NCBI GenBank assembly: GCA_000493965.1
Contig: AWNV01000020.1
Coordinates: 205 to 42,375, forward strand
Length of the DNA: 42,171 nucleotides
From: Candidatus Aminicenans sakinawicola JGI OTU-1
GTDB lineage: Bacteria; Acidobacteriota; Aminicenantia; Aminicenantales; Aminicenantaceae
Direction: 5' to 3'
In this document: piece after piece, positions 31,943 through 41,424 of the stretch
Layout: the number at the start of each line of letters is the position of its first letter
Numbering within the stretch: the first letter of the stretch is position 1
Notes under the pieces: generated by a model
What the model saw: the letters and a program-made list of their open reading frames with translations, nothing else
Database searches by the model: none
What the model was told of the DNA's origin: nothing
Program-made: the position numbers and the translations under genes

Positions 31943-34063
31943 ATGAGCCAAAAGAAAATCTCGCTTTCGCTTGTTATGGCCATAGCATTATCAATTCTGT
32001 TTACTCTATTTTTTTTGCCCAAAGCTTTCCCCCAGGAGTCAGCCGGACAACTCTACGAAGAAGCCCTTTTTAAGAAAGAAGCAGAGGGTGACATGGAGGG
32101 AGCCATCCAGCTTTTTCTCAAGATTATAACCGGCTTCCCTGAAGAGAGAGAAATGGGTGCCAAAGCTCAGCTTCAAATCGGCATGTGCTATGAAAAACTG
32201 GGTATGGAGCAAGCACTCAAAGCCTACCAGAAAGTGGTTGATGGTTATCCCGAGCAAACTGAAGAGGTCAGGCTTGCCAGGGAAAAAATCTCAAATCTTC
32301 TCAAAGCTCAGGCATTAACAGAGAAAGGGGAAAGAGAGTTCATTATCCGCCAGATCTGGTCAGGTCCTGGTGTGGATTTTCGCGGAAGCCCCTCCCCAGA
32401 CGGCCGCTATCTCTCTTATATAGACTGGGAAACAGGAGATCTAGCCATCCACGAATTGGCGACTGGAAAAAAGCATTGCCTCACCCATGATGCAACATGG
32501 CAATCTCCCAGGCAACATGCCTTTTACTCGCGAATTTCTCCTGATGGCAAGCAAATCGCCTACTCCTGGTTTAAGCAACTTTCTGATGATAATTATTATA
32601 TCGAATTAAGACTCATCGGAATTGATGGATCCTCCTCTCGCATTCTTTACGGCAACAAAGATTTTGAGATCTATCCAGCCCAATGGTCTTCAGATGGCAA
32701 ACGTATTGCGGTCAGAATGTACAGCAGAACAGACAAGAAGTTCCAGATCGCATGGGTCTGGGTCAGTGATGGAGATCTCCATGTGATCAAGAAATCAGAG
32801 GTGAGACAGACAACACAAGATTGCATCTGCTATTCACCCGATGACCTGTACATCGCTTTTGACCTTCCGGTCGAAGAAGATTCCGATAATTACGATATCT
32901 ATCTTCTTGCTGCAGATGGTAGCCGGGAAATCCCTCTGATAGAACACTCAGCCAACGACAAGCTGTTGGGCTGGGCTCCGGGTGGGAAGGAAGTGATATT
33001 CATCAGCGACCGCACAGGAACCATGGACCTTTGGATGATTCCGGTCGAAAATGGTAGGCGTAAAGGGTCTCCCCAAATGATTAAAAGCGATATCGGGAAA
33101 ATTTTTCCCTTGGGATTTACTCAAAATGGCGACTATTTTTTCAGCACGTATCGAAGCTGGTTTAATTCCTCTGTTGCTACTATAGACTTAAATACGGGTA
33201 AAGTTCAATTTTCTCTGAAACAGCCCTTCAAAGGTTCAAATCGCTGCCCCCAGTGGTCACCCGATGGCACACAGATGGCCTATATTTTTGAGCAACTCAA
33301 ACCTGCAGGACCTGGTTTTTTTGAGGAAGTCCTCCATATATATTCCCTCGAAACTGAAGAGGACCGCGAAGTGTCTTGTAAATTAAAGTTTCTGAATAAT
33401 CCCCGTTGGTCCCCAGACGGCCGCTCCATTATGGTCACATCTTTCTATAATCCGGAGAGAAAAAAAGGTTACGTTGGAGGGTTTTACCGGATCAACATTG
33501 ATAATGGGAAAGTGAGCCAAATGGCCGAATATGCTCTGGAAAGTCTGGATACTGGTGAATGGGCCAATATCAGGGGCGAACGGTCAGCGGATGGAAGAGC
33601 TGTTTTCTATGTAAATCAAGGCTGCATCTTGAAACACGAAGTCAAATCAGGTCAGAAGCAGCAACTTTATTGTGATCCCAATATACTGAGAAATCTTACC
33701 ATTTCGCCTGATAGAAATAGATTGCTTTTTGAAATCTACGACGCTGAAGAAGGCACAGGGAAGCTTCTGATTATGCTTGTGTCGGGCGGAGAAGCAAGGA
33801 AATTACTCATAATAAAGGAGCCGGGATTTCTTCGGACTTTTGACTGGTCATTTAATGGGAAATCCGTTCTCTTTGCCAAAGGCGAAAAAGATGGCACCAG
33901 CCTTTGGGAAATCCCCTCAGAAGGGGGAGAGCCTCAAATGCTCTGGAAAACGGATAAGAAAATAGACTGTCTGGATGTACACCCTGCTGGAGAACAGATT
34001 GCCTTCCACAATTATATGCAAGTCAAAGAAATTTGGGTGATGGAAAATTTTCTCCCCCATTAG
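31943..34063 (+). CDS. Exported TPR and PD40/TolB-like beta-propeller protein
   Basis: A 706-aa protein: signal peptide (SLSLVMAIALSILFTLFFLP, then KAFPQE), a short TPR region (~35-115; YEEALFKKEAEGDMEGAIQL, KAYQKVVDGYPEQ), then two sets of PD40 repeats with the S-P-D-G motif (SPDGRYLSYIDW, SPDGKQIAYSW, SSDGKRIAVRM, SPDGTQMAYIFE, SPDGRSIMVTS) typical of TolB-like propellers. ATG 31943 is chosen because GGTGG precedes it; TTG codons at 31931 and 31934 are in frame but lack support. Function unknown. It is the second gene with the 21-bp promoter motif, and its TPR region recalls the one in the kinase sensor domain. Confidence 0.8.
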   Translation: MSQKKISLSLVMAIALSILFTLFFLPKAFPQESAGQLYEEALFKKEAEGDMEGAIQLFLKIITGFPEEREMGAKAQLQIGMCYEKLGMEQALKAYQKVVDGYPEQTEEVRLAREKISNLLKAQALTEKGEREFIIRQIWSGPGVDFRGSPSPDGRYLSYIDWETGDLAIHELATGKKHCLTHDATWQSPRQHAFYSRISPDGKQIAYSWFKQLSDDNYYIELRLIGIDGSSSRILYGNKDFEIYPAQWSSDGKRIAVRMYSRTDKKFQIAWVWVSDGDLHVIKKSEVRQTTQDCICYSPDDLYIAFDLPVEEDSDNYDIYLLAADGSREIPLIEHSANDKLLGWAPGGKEVIFISDRTGTMDLWMIPVENGRRKGSPQMIKSDIGKIFPLGFTQNGDYFFSTYRSWFNSSVATIDLNTGKVQFSLKQPFKGSNRCPQWSPDGTQMAYIFEQLKPAGPGFFEEVLHIYSLETEEDREVSCKLKFLNNPRWSPDGRSIMVTSFYNPERKKGYVGGFYRINIDNGKVSQMAEYALESLDTGEWANIRGERSADGRAVFYVNQGCILKHEVKSGQKQQLYCDPNILRNLTISPDRNRLLFEIYDAEEGTGKLLIMLVSGGEARKLLIIKEPGFLRTFDWSFNGKSVLFAKGEKDGTSLWEIPSEGGEPQMLWKTDKKIDCLDVHPAGEQIAFHNYMQVKEIWVMENFLPH

Positions 34064-34367
34064 TCTAATTTGAGTTCAAAGTTATTCGCGGGGATGGAGA
34101 TCTCGGGACTCCTAGCCTCTGCCCGGTATGGATACCTTACGTCACAAGAAAAAATACTCACCTCTCAAAATGACCATAAAGACCAGAGCATCTACATCCC
34201 TTCTTGCTCAAATGATTCTCAAAAATGTTCTCAGATGGGGTTCAAACTCAAATGGGGTCTAACCTCAGTTGATCTCAAATAAAAGCCCCAGAGATTATTT
34301 CCACAATTGACATCTTTATAATAAAGATAATATATTAAAAATATCAATTTTCAAAAGGAGCCCTCTC
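34064..34367. other. 304-nt spacer without a convincing gene
   Basis: An ORF of 70 codons starts at 34070 but has no ribosome site, no membrane or conserved motif and a composition like spacer DNA, so I do not call it. The 3' part holds the promoter listed at 34307. Confidence 0.5.
34307..34336 (+). promoter_or_regulatory. Sigma-70-type promoter of the MBL-fold gene
   Basis: TTGACA (34307-34312), 18-nt spacer, TATATT (34331-34336). The start codon at 34368 has AAGGAG in front and a leader of about 25 nt. Confidence 0.5.
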
Positions 34368-35246
34368 ATGAAAAATACTTTTAAACTTTATTCCATTATT
34401 TGCCTTATATTTATTATTTCTATTTCTGCCGGAATTGCTCAAGAGAAAAACCAGCCCCCTCCATGTAAAGCACATCAAGTCAAAGGGAATATTTATGAAG
34501 TGAAAGGCGGAAGTGGCGCAAATACAGCTTTTTTTATTGGAGAAAAAGAGGTCCTTGTGATGGACGCAAAAATGAGTGCCGAATCAGCCAGACAGATGAT
34601 TGCTGAAATTAAAAAACTAACCACTAATCCTATTAAATATATTGTCTTAAGCCATAGTGACGGTGACCATGTCAACGGCCTTGTAGGTTTTCCAGTGGAT
34701 TTGAACATCATTTCCCATTATCAAACGAGAAAAGACATGGACAAAGCCTTCAAAAACCCAGAACAAAGATTCTATCTTCCAACCATAACATTTTCAAAAA
34801 AGCTCGATCTCTACGTGGGAAATAAGCAAATAAAATTATTCTACTTTTTCCCAGCCCATACAAGCGGAGACATCGTTATCCTCTTCCCTGAGGAAAAAGT
34901 TGCTTTCTTAGGAGACCTTATCTTCCTTGGAAGAGACCCATTAATTCACCGCCATAAGAATGGAAGTTCTTTCGGACTTGTAAAAACATTAAAAAGCATA
35001 CTTGAACTTGATGCAGACACTTTTATTCACGGCCATGGTGATATCGCTAGCCGGAGCGATATCGAAGGACTGATAAAAGCACTCGAAGAAAAACAGATAA
35101 AAATAAAGAGCCTCATCCAGGAAGGAAAATCCCTCGATGAAATCAAGAAAATTTTTAATATTGAGGACCGGCCTGCACAAGCCGGCAGACGCCCATGGCT
35201 CAGCCTGGTTGAAGTTATCTATCTTGAGCTCACAGAGAAAAAGTAA
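34368..35246 (+). CDS. Exported metallo-beta-lactamase-fold hydrolase with an HxDxDH motif
   Basis: A 292-aa protein with a signal peptide (LYSIICLIFIISISAGIA). The metal motif is H96-S-D-G-D100-H101, where most of the superfamily has HxHxDH, so the second histidine is aspartate 98. The other ligands are in place: H164 in PAHTSGDIVI, D183 in FLGDLIFLG and H223 in HGHGD. The fold is the single-domain, exported type close to beta-lactamase subclass B relatives and quinoprotein-relay hydrolases. Substrate unknown; I do not infer drug resistance. It converges on the M14 peptidase gene with a 38-bp gap. Confidence 0.82.
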   Translation: MKNTFKLYSIICLIFIISISAGIAQEKNQPPPCKAHQVKGNIYEVKGGSGANTAFFIGEKEVLVMDAKMSAESARQMIAEIKKLTTNPIKYIVLSHSDGDHVNGLVGFPVDLNIISHYQTRKDMDKAFKNPEQRFYLPTITFSKKLDLYVGNKQIKLFYFFPAHTSGDIVILFPEEKVAFLGDLIFLGRDPLIHRHKNGSSFGLVKTLKSILELDADTFIHGHGDIASRSDIEGLIKALEEKQIKIKSLIQEGKSLDEIKKIFNIEDRPAQAGRRPWLSLVEVIYLELTEKK

Positions 35247-35284
35247 AATATCTTCTAGAAAATAGCCTAAACAATCAAGGATAG

Positions 35285-36979
35285 CTACCTTTTCCATCTC
35301 TTATAGAGGATAACAGGCAAATCTACTTTTTTTACAAATCTTAATATAGCGAAAAAATCTCCCTTTTCAGGCACTAACTTGAACTTCCAATAGCGAATAA
35401 ATCCATACAGAGATTGAGGTTCAAGAAGGGATGGAATCAGACTAGCCCCATCCTGAGCACATGTTACATAATAATCGCCTCTTTTAATTATCGTTTTCAG
35501 TACCTTCTTCTCCACCTCGATCTTCTCAGGAGGGAGATAATCATATTTTGCCGGAATAACATCTAGGAATTTGTAAGCTTCCACTTCAACAGAAATATCG
35601 TTTACAAAAGTCTCTACTCTTAAACCATGCCTAAGCAATGTTTCGACAACATCCAAATGCCCAGAAGGGATGATATAGCCTAAAGGACGAGACACACTGA
35701 TTAATGGTTCTACATTGGGGAACCAATTTTCAATGGTTTCCTCAACAACTTTATAGCTTGAAGGGTACTGATAAGGAATTATATCAGATAAAAAGAGTGT
35801 GTCTCCTGCTTTTTTATCAACTTTTAGCACTCCTCGAACGTTAGTCTGAATGCGTTCAAATTTCTTGATGGTTATTGTAGGTTCTTTTTCATCCCTGGCA
35901 TATTTCATCCTTAAATGGACTAAATCACTCTCGGAATAAATTCTTGCCTTATCAATTAGATTCTTGCGCAGGCCTCGGACCATAGAGTTTATCTCTATGC
36001 CATGCCTGGCAATACTTTCTAAAAAAAACCTGATTCCAAAATACTGCCAGCGGGTTCTTTCCTTCAAAGTTTTGAGGTCATGGCGGGAAGCACCTTCTTG
36101 AATAAATGAAAGAGTTTCATAGATGCCAGGACTATTTCTGCCATCATTGAGATCCGTTGTGCTAAAGCGCTTCATTATCTCCCTTTTTCCTGTGTCTTCA
36201 CGGCTGTAATTAACTCCAGCAGATGAGTCAATTCCCATCTCCTGAGTAACCAAATATTCATGGAATGTAATACCTTTCTTTTTCAGGCTTTTCTCCACTT
36301 CCTGCAGGATGGGATTCCGGGAAAATTTTTGAATATCCGAGTGGATATTTATATTAGAAACACAGCCAATATTGACTCTGTAATAATCATCACCCTTCTC
36401 ATGGACATCCATCGTCACTTCTGGCATCCAGGTCCTGAAAACACGATTAATGACTTCTGCTTCAGGGGCCTCCAGTTTGACCTGGTCGCGGTTCAAATCA
36501 AGGTTCTGTTCATTGCGGCGCTGGTTTAAGAAGTTTCCATAGGGATTAGCCTGGAGGATGATAAGGAAATTCACTTTCTTAAGCAGGAGCTTAAGCTCTC
36601 CAACAGCAATGTCTCTAATCAAACAAAGGGCAGCTTCCTTTGCCGATTGTTCATTCCCATGTTTTGCGGCAACAAGATAAAAAGTGGGTTTATTCCTGTT
36701 AAGATTTTCCGGACAATCAATTCCTTCTTCAGTAAGAATACACAAATATAGATCTTTTGATCCATAATCCTTTGTCTCCAGTGTACGGCCTACAATCACA
36801 ACTGACATTTCCTTACTCATATTATCAACAAAGCTCAGAAATTGAGTAATCTCTTCATACTGGCTGTACTGAGTGAAATTTACTTTTTCTGCAGGAGTGT
36901 TGACAGTTTTTCCTTCTCCATGAAGAATACAAAAAACAAAAATCAAAATAAAAACTGCTGATATTTTCTTAATGTTCAT
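35285..36979 (-). CDS. Exported M14-family zinc carboxypeptidase-like protein
   Basis: A 564-aa protein with a signal peptide (KKISAVFILIFVFCILHG). Zinc ligands H107 and E110 (AAKHGNEQSAKEAAL) and H193 (TMDVHEKGDDYY), substrate-binding R164 in LDLNRDQVKLE, and the catalytic glutamate near GIYETLSFIQEGA fit the M14 fold (residues ~35-310). The last ~250 residues form an extra domain with no assignment. It probably trims peptides or peptidoglycan-derived material outside the cytoplasm. AAAGGAGG precedes the ATG. It is divergent from the MFS gene. Confidence 0.85.
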   Translation of the reverse strand: MNIKKISAVFILIFVFCILHGEGKTVNTPAEKVNFTQYSQYEEITQFLSFVDNMSKEMSVVIVGRTLETKDYGSKDLYLCILTEEGIDCPENLNRNKPTFYLVAAKHGNEQSAKEAALCLIRDIAVGELKLLLKKVNFLIILQANPYGNFLNQRRNEQNLDLNRDQVKLEAPEAEVINRVFRTWMPEVTMDVHEKGDDYYRVNIGCVSNINIHSDIQKFSRNPILQEVEKSLKKKGITFHEYLVTQEMGIDSSAGVNYSREDTGKREIMKRFSTTDLNDGRNSPGIYETLSFIQEGASRHDLKTLKERTRWQYFGIRFFLESIARHGIEINSMVRGLRKNLIDKARIYSESDLVHLRMKYARDEKEPTITIKKFERIQTNVRGVLKVDKKAGDTLFLSDIIPYQYPSSYKVVEETIENWFPNVEPLISVSRPLGYIIPSGHLDVVETLLRHGLRVETFVNDISVEVEAYKFLDVIPAKYDYLPPEKIEVEKKVLKTIIKRGDYYVTCAQDGASLIPSLLEPQSLYGFIRYWKFKLVPEKGDFFAILRFVKKVDLPVILYKRWKR

Positions 36980-37027
36980 CTCTTCCTCCTTTTAGTGGAC
37001 AAGTTATGATAACATTTGAACACTAGC

Positions 37028-37056
37028 TAGACAATTCTATTCTTTCAAATTATATT
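37028..37056 (+). promoter_or_regulatory. Promoter of the MFS gene giving a leaderless mRNA
   Basis: TAGACA (37028-37033), 17-nt spacer, TATATT (37051-37056). The ATG at 37065 comes 8 nt after the -10 box, which places the transcript start at or within two bases of the start codon. Fittingly no Shine-Dalgarno is present. Confidence 0.5.
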
Positions 37057-37064
37057 AATACCCA

Positions 37065-38219
37065 ATGCAAAAGCAGGATATAGAAAATAGAAAAACAGTC
37101 CGGATATTTGCATGGACTTCATTCCTGAATGACTTAGGTTCGGATATTATCCATCCTATCTGGCCTATTTTTGTCACTTCAATCTTAAGAGCCAACATGG
37201 CAGCCCTGGGGTTTTTAGACGGCCTTGGAGACGCTTTAGTTTCTATCTCTACTGCTGTTTCAGGGTATCTATCGGACAGGCTCAAAAAACGGAAAATCTT
37301 TATCTGGACCGGATATTTTCTTGGTGCTCTCTCAAGAATAGGATATTCACTCTCAACAATCTGGCCTCATCTAATCCCTTTTAAAATCATAGACCGGACA
37401 GGAAAAATAAGGAGTGCTCCCAGAGATGCAATAGTGGCTGATGTATCAACAGATGAAAACAGAGGGAAAAATTTTGGCTTCCTGAGAACCATGGACCACC
37501 TCGGGGCAGTATTCGGGATAATTGTCTGCATCATTTTTTTTAAAATATTAGGATATAAAATCCTCTTTGCCATTGCAGCTATTCCGTCTTTTGTTAGTGC
37601 TCTTCTCGTCTTCTTATTTATCAAGGAAAAAAAATCAGAAAAAGTTAAAATATACAGAGGAATCACCCTAAAAGACCTGGATAGAAATTTCACGTTTTTT
37701 CTTATCCTTAGTTCTATATTCGCTCTGGGGGCCTTCAGTTATTCCTTTTTACTAATCTATGCCAAGAATTCTGGCTTCAAGGTAGGTTTTGTCCCTGTTC
37801 TCTATTTGATATATACTGCATCTGCTTCTCTTTTCTCTCTTCCTTTTGGAAAGCTTTCGGATAAAATCGGAAGAAAATCTGTATTGATACTCTCGTTCCT
37901 ATTGTGGGCACTAGTCTGTTTGATCCTGATCTTAAGCCCCAGCCAAATGATGATTATTTTTACTTTTATCTTATACGGAGCCCATAAAGGTGCTTTAGAG
38001 CCTGTCCAAAAAACATTTGTCTCAGAGCTTGCACCCGAAGAATTCAAGGCAAGCTGTCTGGGCGGATATCAGATGGTAATCGGTTTATGTGCCCTTCCAG
38101 CCTCATTCATTGCCGGATTATTGTGGGAAGGCTTAGGGATGTCTGCACCTTTCTATTTTTCCTTATTTCTTACAATCGTTTCAGGATTCATGCTCTTCTT
38201 TGTTAAGAAACACCGATAA
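37065..38219 (+). CDS. Major facilitator superfamily transporter
   Basis: A 384-aa protein with 12 membrane helices. It has the motif-A loop LSDRLKKRKIFIWTGYFLGA after TM2 and its repeat LSDKIGRKSVLILSF in the second half, the WTSFLNDLGSDIIHPIWPIF start, and the NRGKNFGFLRTMDHLGAV segment of the drug-exporter type. It exports small molecules by proton exchange; no closer assignment is possible. Probably translated from a leaderless mRNA. Confidence 0.88.
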   Translation: MQKQDIENRKTVRIFAWTSFLNDLGSDIIHPIWPIFVTSILRANMAALGFLDGLGDALVSISTAVSGYLSDRLKKRKIFIWTGYFLGALSRIGYSLSTIWPHLIPFKIIDRTGKIRSAPRDAIVADVSTDENRGKNFGFLRTMDHLGAVFGIIVCIIFFKILGYKILFAIAAIPSFVSALLVFLFIKEKKSEKVKIYRGITLKDLDRNFTFFLILSSIFALGAFSYSFLLIYAKNSGFKVGFVPVLYLIYTASASLFSLPFGKLSDKIGRKSVLILSFLLWALVCLILILSPSQMMIIFTFILYGAHKGALEPVQKTFVSELAPEEFKASCLGGYQMVIGLCALPASFIAGLLWEGLGMSAPFYFSLFLTIVSGFMLFFVKKHR

Positions 38220-38253
38220 ATTCTGATTCAAGCTAACAAATCTTCATGAAATT

Positions 38254-39111
38254 CTATCTGCCTTCTTTAATCAATTCTACAATCTCAACTGGCCTCTTGC
38301 CATATTTGCCGGCAATGGTTTTCAGCATATCCCCTTTTCTCACAGAAATCCCCTTAGAACGTAAAATCTCAACCGCTCTCTCAACAGGAATCCCAACATC
38401 CTTTGCAATATCCTCTATAGTTTTCCATCCATACCCCTGCCCCGAGGAAGTTCTGTTTAAACCCTGAATTCTTTCAGTCTTTTCCTTTTCTTCAAGTGGA
38501 AGGCCTTTTATCAATATATTATAAATCTCAACAGGTGCAATTTTATTATCTCTAGCAATTTCTTTAATTGTAAGATTCTGATCTTTTATCTTTATCCCTT
38601 TAGCCTTTAAGATTTCAAATGCAGCATCTTTCGAGACTCCAATTTCTCTCAGGAACACATCAAAGCTAAAAAGTTCAGCATTAGGCATAAAAGGCTTCCT
38701 TTGGCTGTCTTCCCAGGAATTCTTTAATTTTTCGCTTAAATTCATGATGCTGCTAAATGGGGGAATACTTATGGCTGTTCCAATGAAAAAGATTACAATT
38801 AAAAGAAGAGATGTTACAAGCTCAATCTTCATTCTAAGACCAGCTTTAATCTTTTTCCTTACATAATTCAGTATTGATTTCCAGTTGTAATAAATGTGTA
38901 TGCATGCAAAAATAAGAAACAAATAGCCAAAAATCGTATGGATGGCTTCCCATCCCTCCTTATTAAGACTCCAGAGTTCCCAATTGGTCCAGTGGGCTAT
39001 TCTCCCAGGAGGAACAATATATAAGACAACACCGGAAACAGTTTCAATTATCAAAGACCACAGCATAATCAGTGCTGTAAATGCTCTGAATTTAAATTTT
39101 TTCTTTTCCAT
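38254..39111 (-). CDS. DUF4405 membrane protein with a duplicated C-terminal module
   Basis: A 285-aa protein. Residues ~8-90 match DUF4405, a cytochrome b561-like membrane domain with two helix histidines (HTIFGYLFLIFACIHIYYNW) and WTNWELWSLNKEGWEAIH; a third helix is at ~96-114. The soluble C-terminus contains two copies of a ~50-residue module: G-x-x-x-x-x-A-x-E-I-L-x-x-K-G-I ... I-A-x-x-x-x-x-x-P-V-E-I (about 150-205 and 230-285). Heme binding is suggested by the histidines; the role of the repeats, which resemble small helical DNA- or protein-binding units, is unknown. GGAAGGGG precedes the ATG. Confidence 0.78.
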   Translation of the reverse strand: MEKKKFKFRAFTALIMLWSLIIETVSGVVLYIVPPGRIAHWTNWELWSLNKEGWEAIHTIFGYLFLIFACIHIYYNWKSILNYVRKKIKAGLRMKIELVTSLLLIVIFFIGTAISIPPFSSIMNLSEKLKNSWEDSQRKPFMPNAELFSFDVFLREIGVSKDAAFEILKAKGIKIKDQNLTIKEIARDNKIAPVEIYNILIKGLPLEEKEKTERIQGLNRTSSGQGYGWKTIEDIAKDVGIPVERAVEILRSKGISVRKGDMLKTIAGKYGKRPVEIVELIKEGR

Positions 39112-39195
39112 ATGTTCCCCTTCCTAAAAAATATTATGTAATACCTAAAGTGAATTATTTATAAACACTGCTGACCCAGCCTTCCCCAAGTCAGC

Positions 39196-41283
39196 CTACT
39201 TTTCATCTTCTTCAGGCTTAATCCTGCCCTCTTTCACTGCACCATCGATGACTTTCTGTTGAAGATGGACTGGCACTTCTTCATAGTGTAAAAATTTCAT
39301 TAGGAAAGAGCCTCTTCCTCCTGTAATGGAAGTAAGAATTGGCTCAAAATCCAGCATTTCAGCCATTGGTACCAGGGCTTTGATGATACGCATATTCCCT
39401 TTTTGCTCCATCCCCTGTACTTTTCCCCGTCTGCCGTTGAGGTTGCCCATAATATCTCCCATGTAAGCTTCTGGTGTATAGACTTCTACTTCCATAATAG
39501 GTTCAAGGATTGTTGGTTTGGCCTCCTTTACTCCTTTTTTGAAAGCCATAGATGCTGCAATCTTAAATGCAATATCCGAAGAGTCAACTTCATGGTAAGA
39601 CCCATCATATAGAATGGCTTTGAAATCAATCGTTGGATAACCGGCAAGTACTCCTTTTTTCCGTGCTTCCTGGATTCCTTTTTCTACTGAAGGAATATAA
39701 TTTTTAGGAATTGACCCTCCGAAAATCTTATCTTCGAACTCAAAATCTTTTCCTCTGGGCAATGGCTCAATCTTGATCTTTACATCTCCATACTGGCCAT
39801 GGCCGCCGGTCTGTTTTTTGTATTTACTCTGAACATCTGATTTCCCTTTAACTGTCTCTTTGTAAGGAATTTTTGGAGGTTTCAAGCTAACATTCACGTT
39901 AAACCTCTTTTTTAAACGATTGGTAATAATCTCAACATGGAGCTGGCCGTTTCCAGAAATGATCAATTCATTGGTCTCGGGATCCCTCTCGATCCTTGCT
40001 GTTGGATCTTCCTCTGTAATCCGATGAATGGCCTGTGAAATTCGATCTTCATCCGAACGTGTCTTCGGTTCCATCGCAAATGAAACAGAAGGTTCAGGGA
40101 ACTTAATACATGGGAACTTATTAGCAGCACCCTTAGCCGCCAGGGTATCTCCTGTAACAGTCCATTTTAATTTTGCAGTAGCTACCAAATCACCTGCCTT
40201 TGCCTGACCCGCTGGAATCTGCTCTTTTCCCTGTAGGAAAAACAGACCACCTAGCTTTTCATCCCGCCGCCTCGTTGTATTCGTTACAGTTGAATCCGGA
40301 TTCACTTTTCCTGAATATATCCTCATAATGGAAATCCTTCCGGTGTAAGGATCGGAAATTGTCTTAAAAACAAAAGCAGAAAAAGGTTCTTCAATAGAAG
40401 GCTTTAATGTTCCTTTTTCTAATTTTATCTCATTCTTCTCAAGAGGCGAAGGAAAAAAATTGACTATTCCACCAAGGACTGGCTGTGCTCCAATATTTAG
40501 TAATGCAGAGGATACAAAGACGGGAAACAGCTGCCTTTTAGAAATACTTGTTTTTAGTCCTTTTATCAATTCTTCCGGGGAAAGTACCCCATTTTCAAAG
40601 TATCTTTCCATCAACTCTTCGTCATTTTCAGCAACCATCTCAGTTAACTCTTCAATTCTCTTTCTTGCTTCATCCTTCAAATCAGCAGGGATATCAGTTT
40701 CTTTAAATTTCCCATTCCCATCTTTTTCAAACATATATGCTTTTTTACGGATTAAATCGACGACTCCGGAGAATTTATCTTCCTCTCCAACAGGGAGCTG
40801 GATCATAACAGTCTTGCGTCCAAAAAACTGACGAATGGATTCTAGCGTCCTTTTGTAATTGGAATTCTCCCGGTCCAGCTTGTTTATAACAATTATTCTC
40901 GGGATCTCAAATTCCTCTAGCATCTCCCAGACTTTCTCTGTTCCAACCTCCACACCGGCTACAGCACATATGACAACTGCTCCTGCATCTACAGCTCTCA
41001 AACTGGCTCTTGTATCCCATAAAAAATTAGTATAGCCAGGACAATCAATAATGTTAATTTTATGGTCTTTCCATTCCAAATGACAAACTGCTGAATTGAT
41101 TGATATCTTTCTTTCAATCTCATCCGGGTCATAATCTGTTACAGTATTGCCGCTATCTACTCTGGTGAATCTTGAAGTCACTCCCGTATCGAATAAAAAC
41201 GCGGAAGTCAGAGAGGTTTTTCCCGAGGAGCCATGACCTATAATAGCAACATTCCTGATTTTATCTGCAGTATAATCTTTCAT
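39196..41283 (-). CDS. Elongation factor G-like GTPase (EF-G paralogue)
   Basis: A 695-aa translation GTPase. G1 is GHGSSGKTSLTS (residues 16-27) instead of the AHIDAGKTTT of classical EF-G, G3 is DCPGYTNFL instead of DTPGHVDF, and G4 is NKLDRENSNY. Domains II-V are complete, with GRRGKVQGMEQKGNM and the TSITGGRGSF end. These replacements mark the EF-G-like branch often found beside a canonical fusA; its exact role is not settled. A GGAGG precedes ATG 41283. Confidence 0.85.
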   Translation of the reverse strand: MKDYTADKIRNVAIIGHGSSGKTSLTSAFLFDTGVTSRFTRVDSGNTVTDYDPDEIERKISINSAVCHLEWKDHKINIIDCPGYTNFLWDTRASLRAVDAGAVVICAVAGVEVGTEKVWEMLEEFEIPRIIVINKLDRENSNYKRTLESIRQFFGRKTVMIQLPVGEEDKFSGVVDLIRKKAYMFEKDGNGKFKETDIPADLKDEARKRIEELTEMVAENDEELMERYFENGVLSPEELIKGLKTSISKRQLFPVFVSSALLNIGAQPVLGGIVNFFPSPLEKNEIKLEKGTLKPSIEEPFSAFVFKTISDPYTGRISIMRIYSGKVNPDSTVTNTTRRRDEKLGGLFFLQGKEQIPAGQAKAGDLVATAKLKWTVTGDTLAAKGAANKFPCIKFPEPSVSFAMEPKTRSDEDRISQAIHRITEEDPTARIERDPETNELIISGNGQLHVEIITNRLKKRFNVNVSLKPPKIPYKETVKGKSDVQSKYKKQTGGHGQYGDVKIKIEPLPRGKDFEFEDKIFGGSIPKNYIPSVEKGIQEARKKGVLAGYPTIDFKAILYDGSYHEVDSSDIAFKIAASMAFKKGVKEAKPTILEPIMEVEVYTPEAYMGDIMGNLNGRRGKVQGMEQKGNMRIIKALVPMAEMLDFEPILTSITGGRGSFLMKFLHYEEVPVHLQQKVIDGAVKEGRIKPEEDEK

Positions 41284-41330
41284 CTCGAAGCCTCCAAAGA
41301 CATATGAATATCAATACTAAATTAGCCTGT

Positions 41331-41386
41331 TTATGCACTGTGCCTTGCATCTGTTGCAATCTCAATTCGTGAATAATCCAGGTTTA
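41331..41386 (-). repeat. Dispersed intergenic repeat, copy 2
   Basis: On the minus strand the sequence begins AACCTGGATTATTCACGAAT and includes CAGATGCAAGGCACAG, matching 3135-3190 in order and spacing. The extension seen in copy 1 (GCGCTGTAACG...) is missing. It lies in the 5' leader of the EF-G-like gene if the promoter at 41425-41454 is right. Confidence 0.55.
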
Positions 41387-41424
41387 AATTAAAAATTTAA
41401 TTTTTAACAAAATTAGTAAGGATT

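Noticed and set aside
29013..34063. Phosphate-starvation (PhoR/PhoB) system
   Set aside because: The regulator is of the PhoB type, but no phosphate transport genes are nearby, the kinase sensor region is different and the operator sequence is not a Pho box.
34070..34282. 70-codon ORF after the PD40 protein
   Set aside because: No ribosome site, no hydrophobic segment or motif, and composition like spacer DNA.
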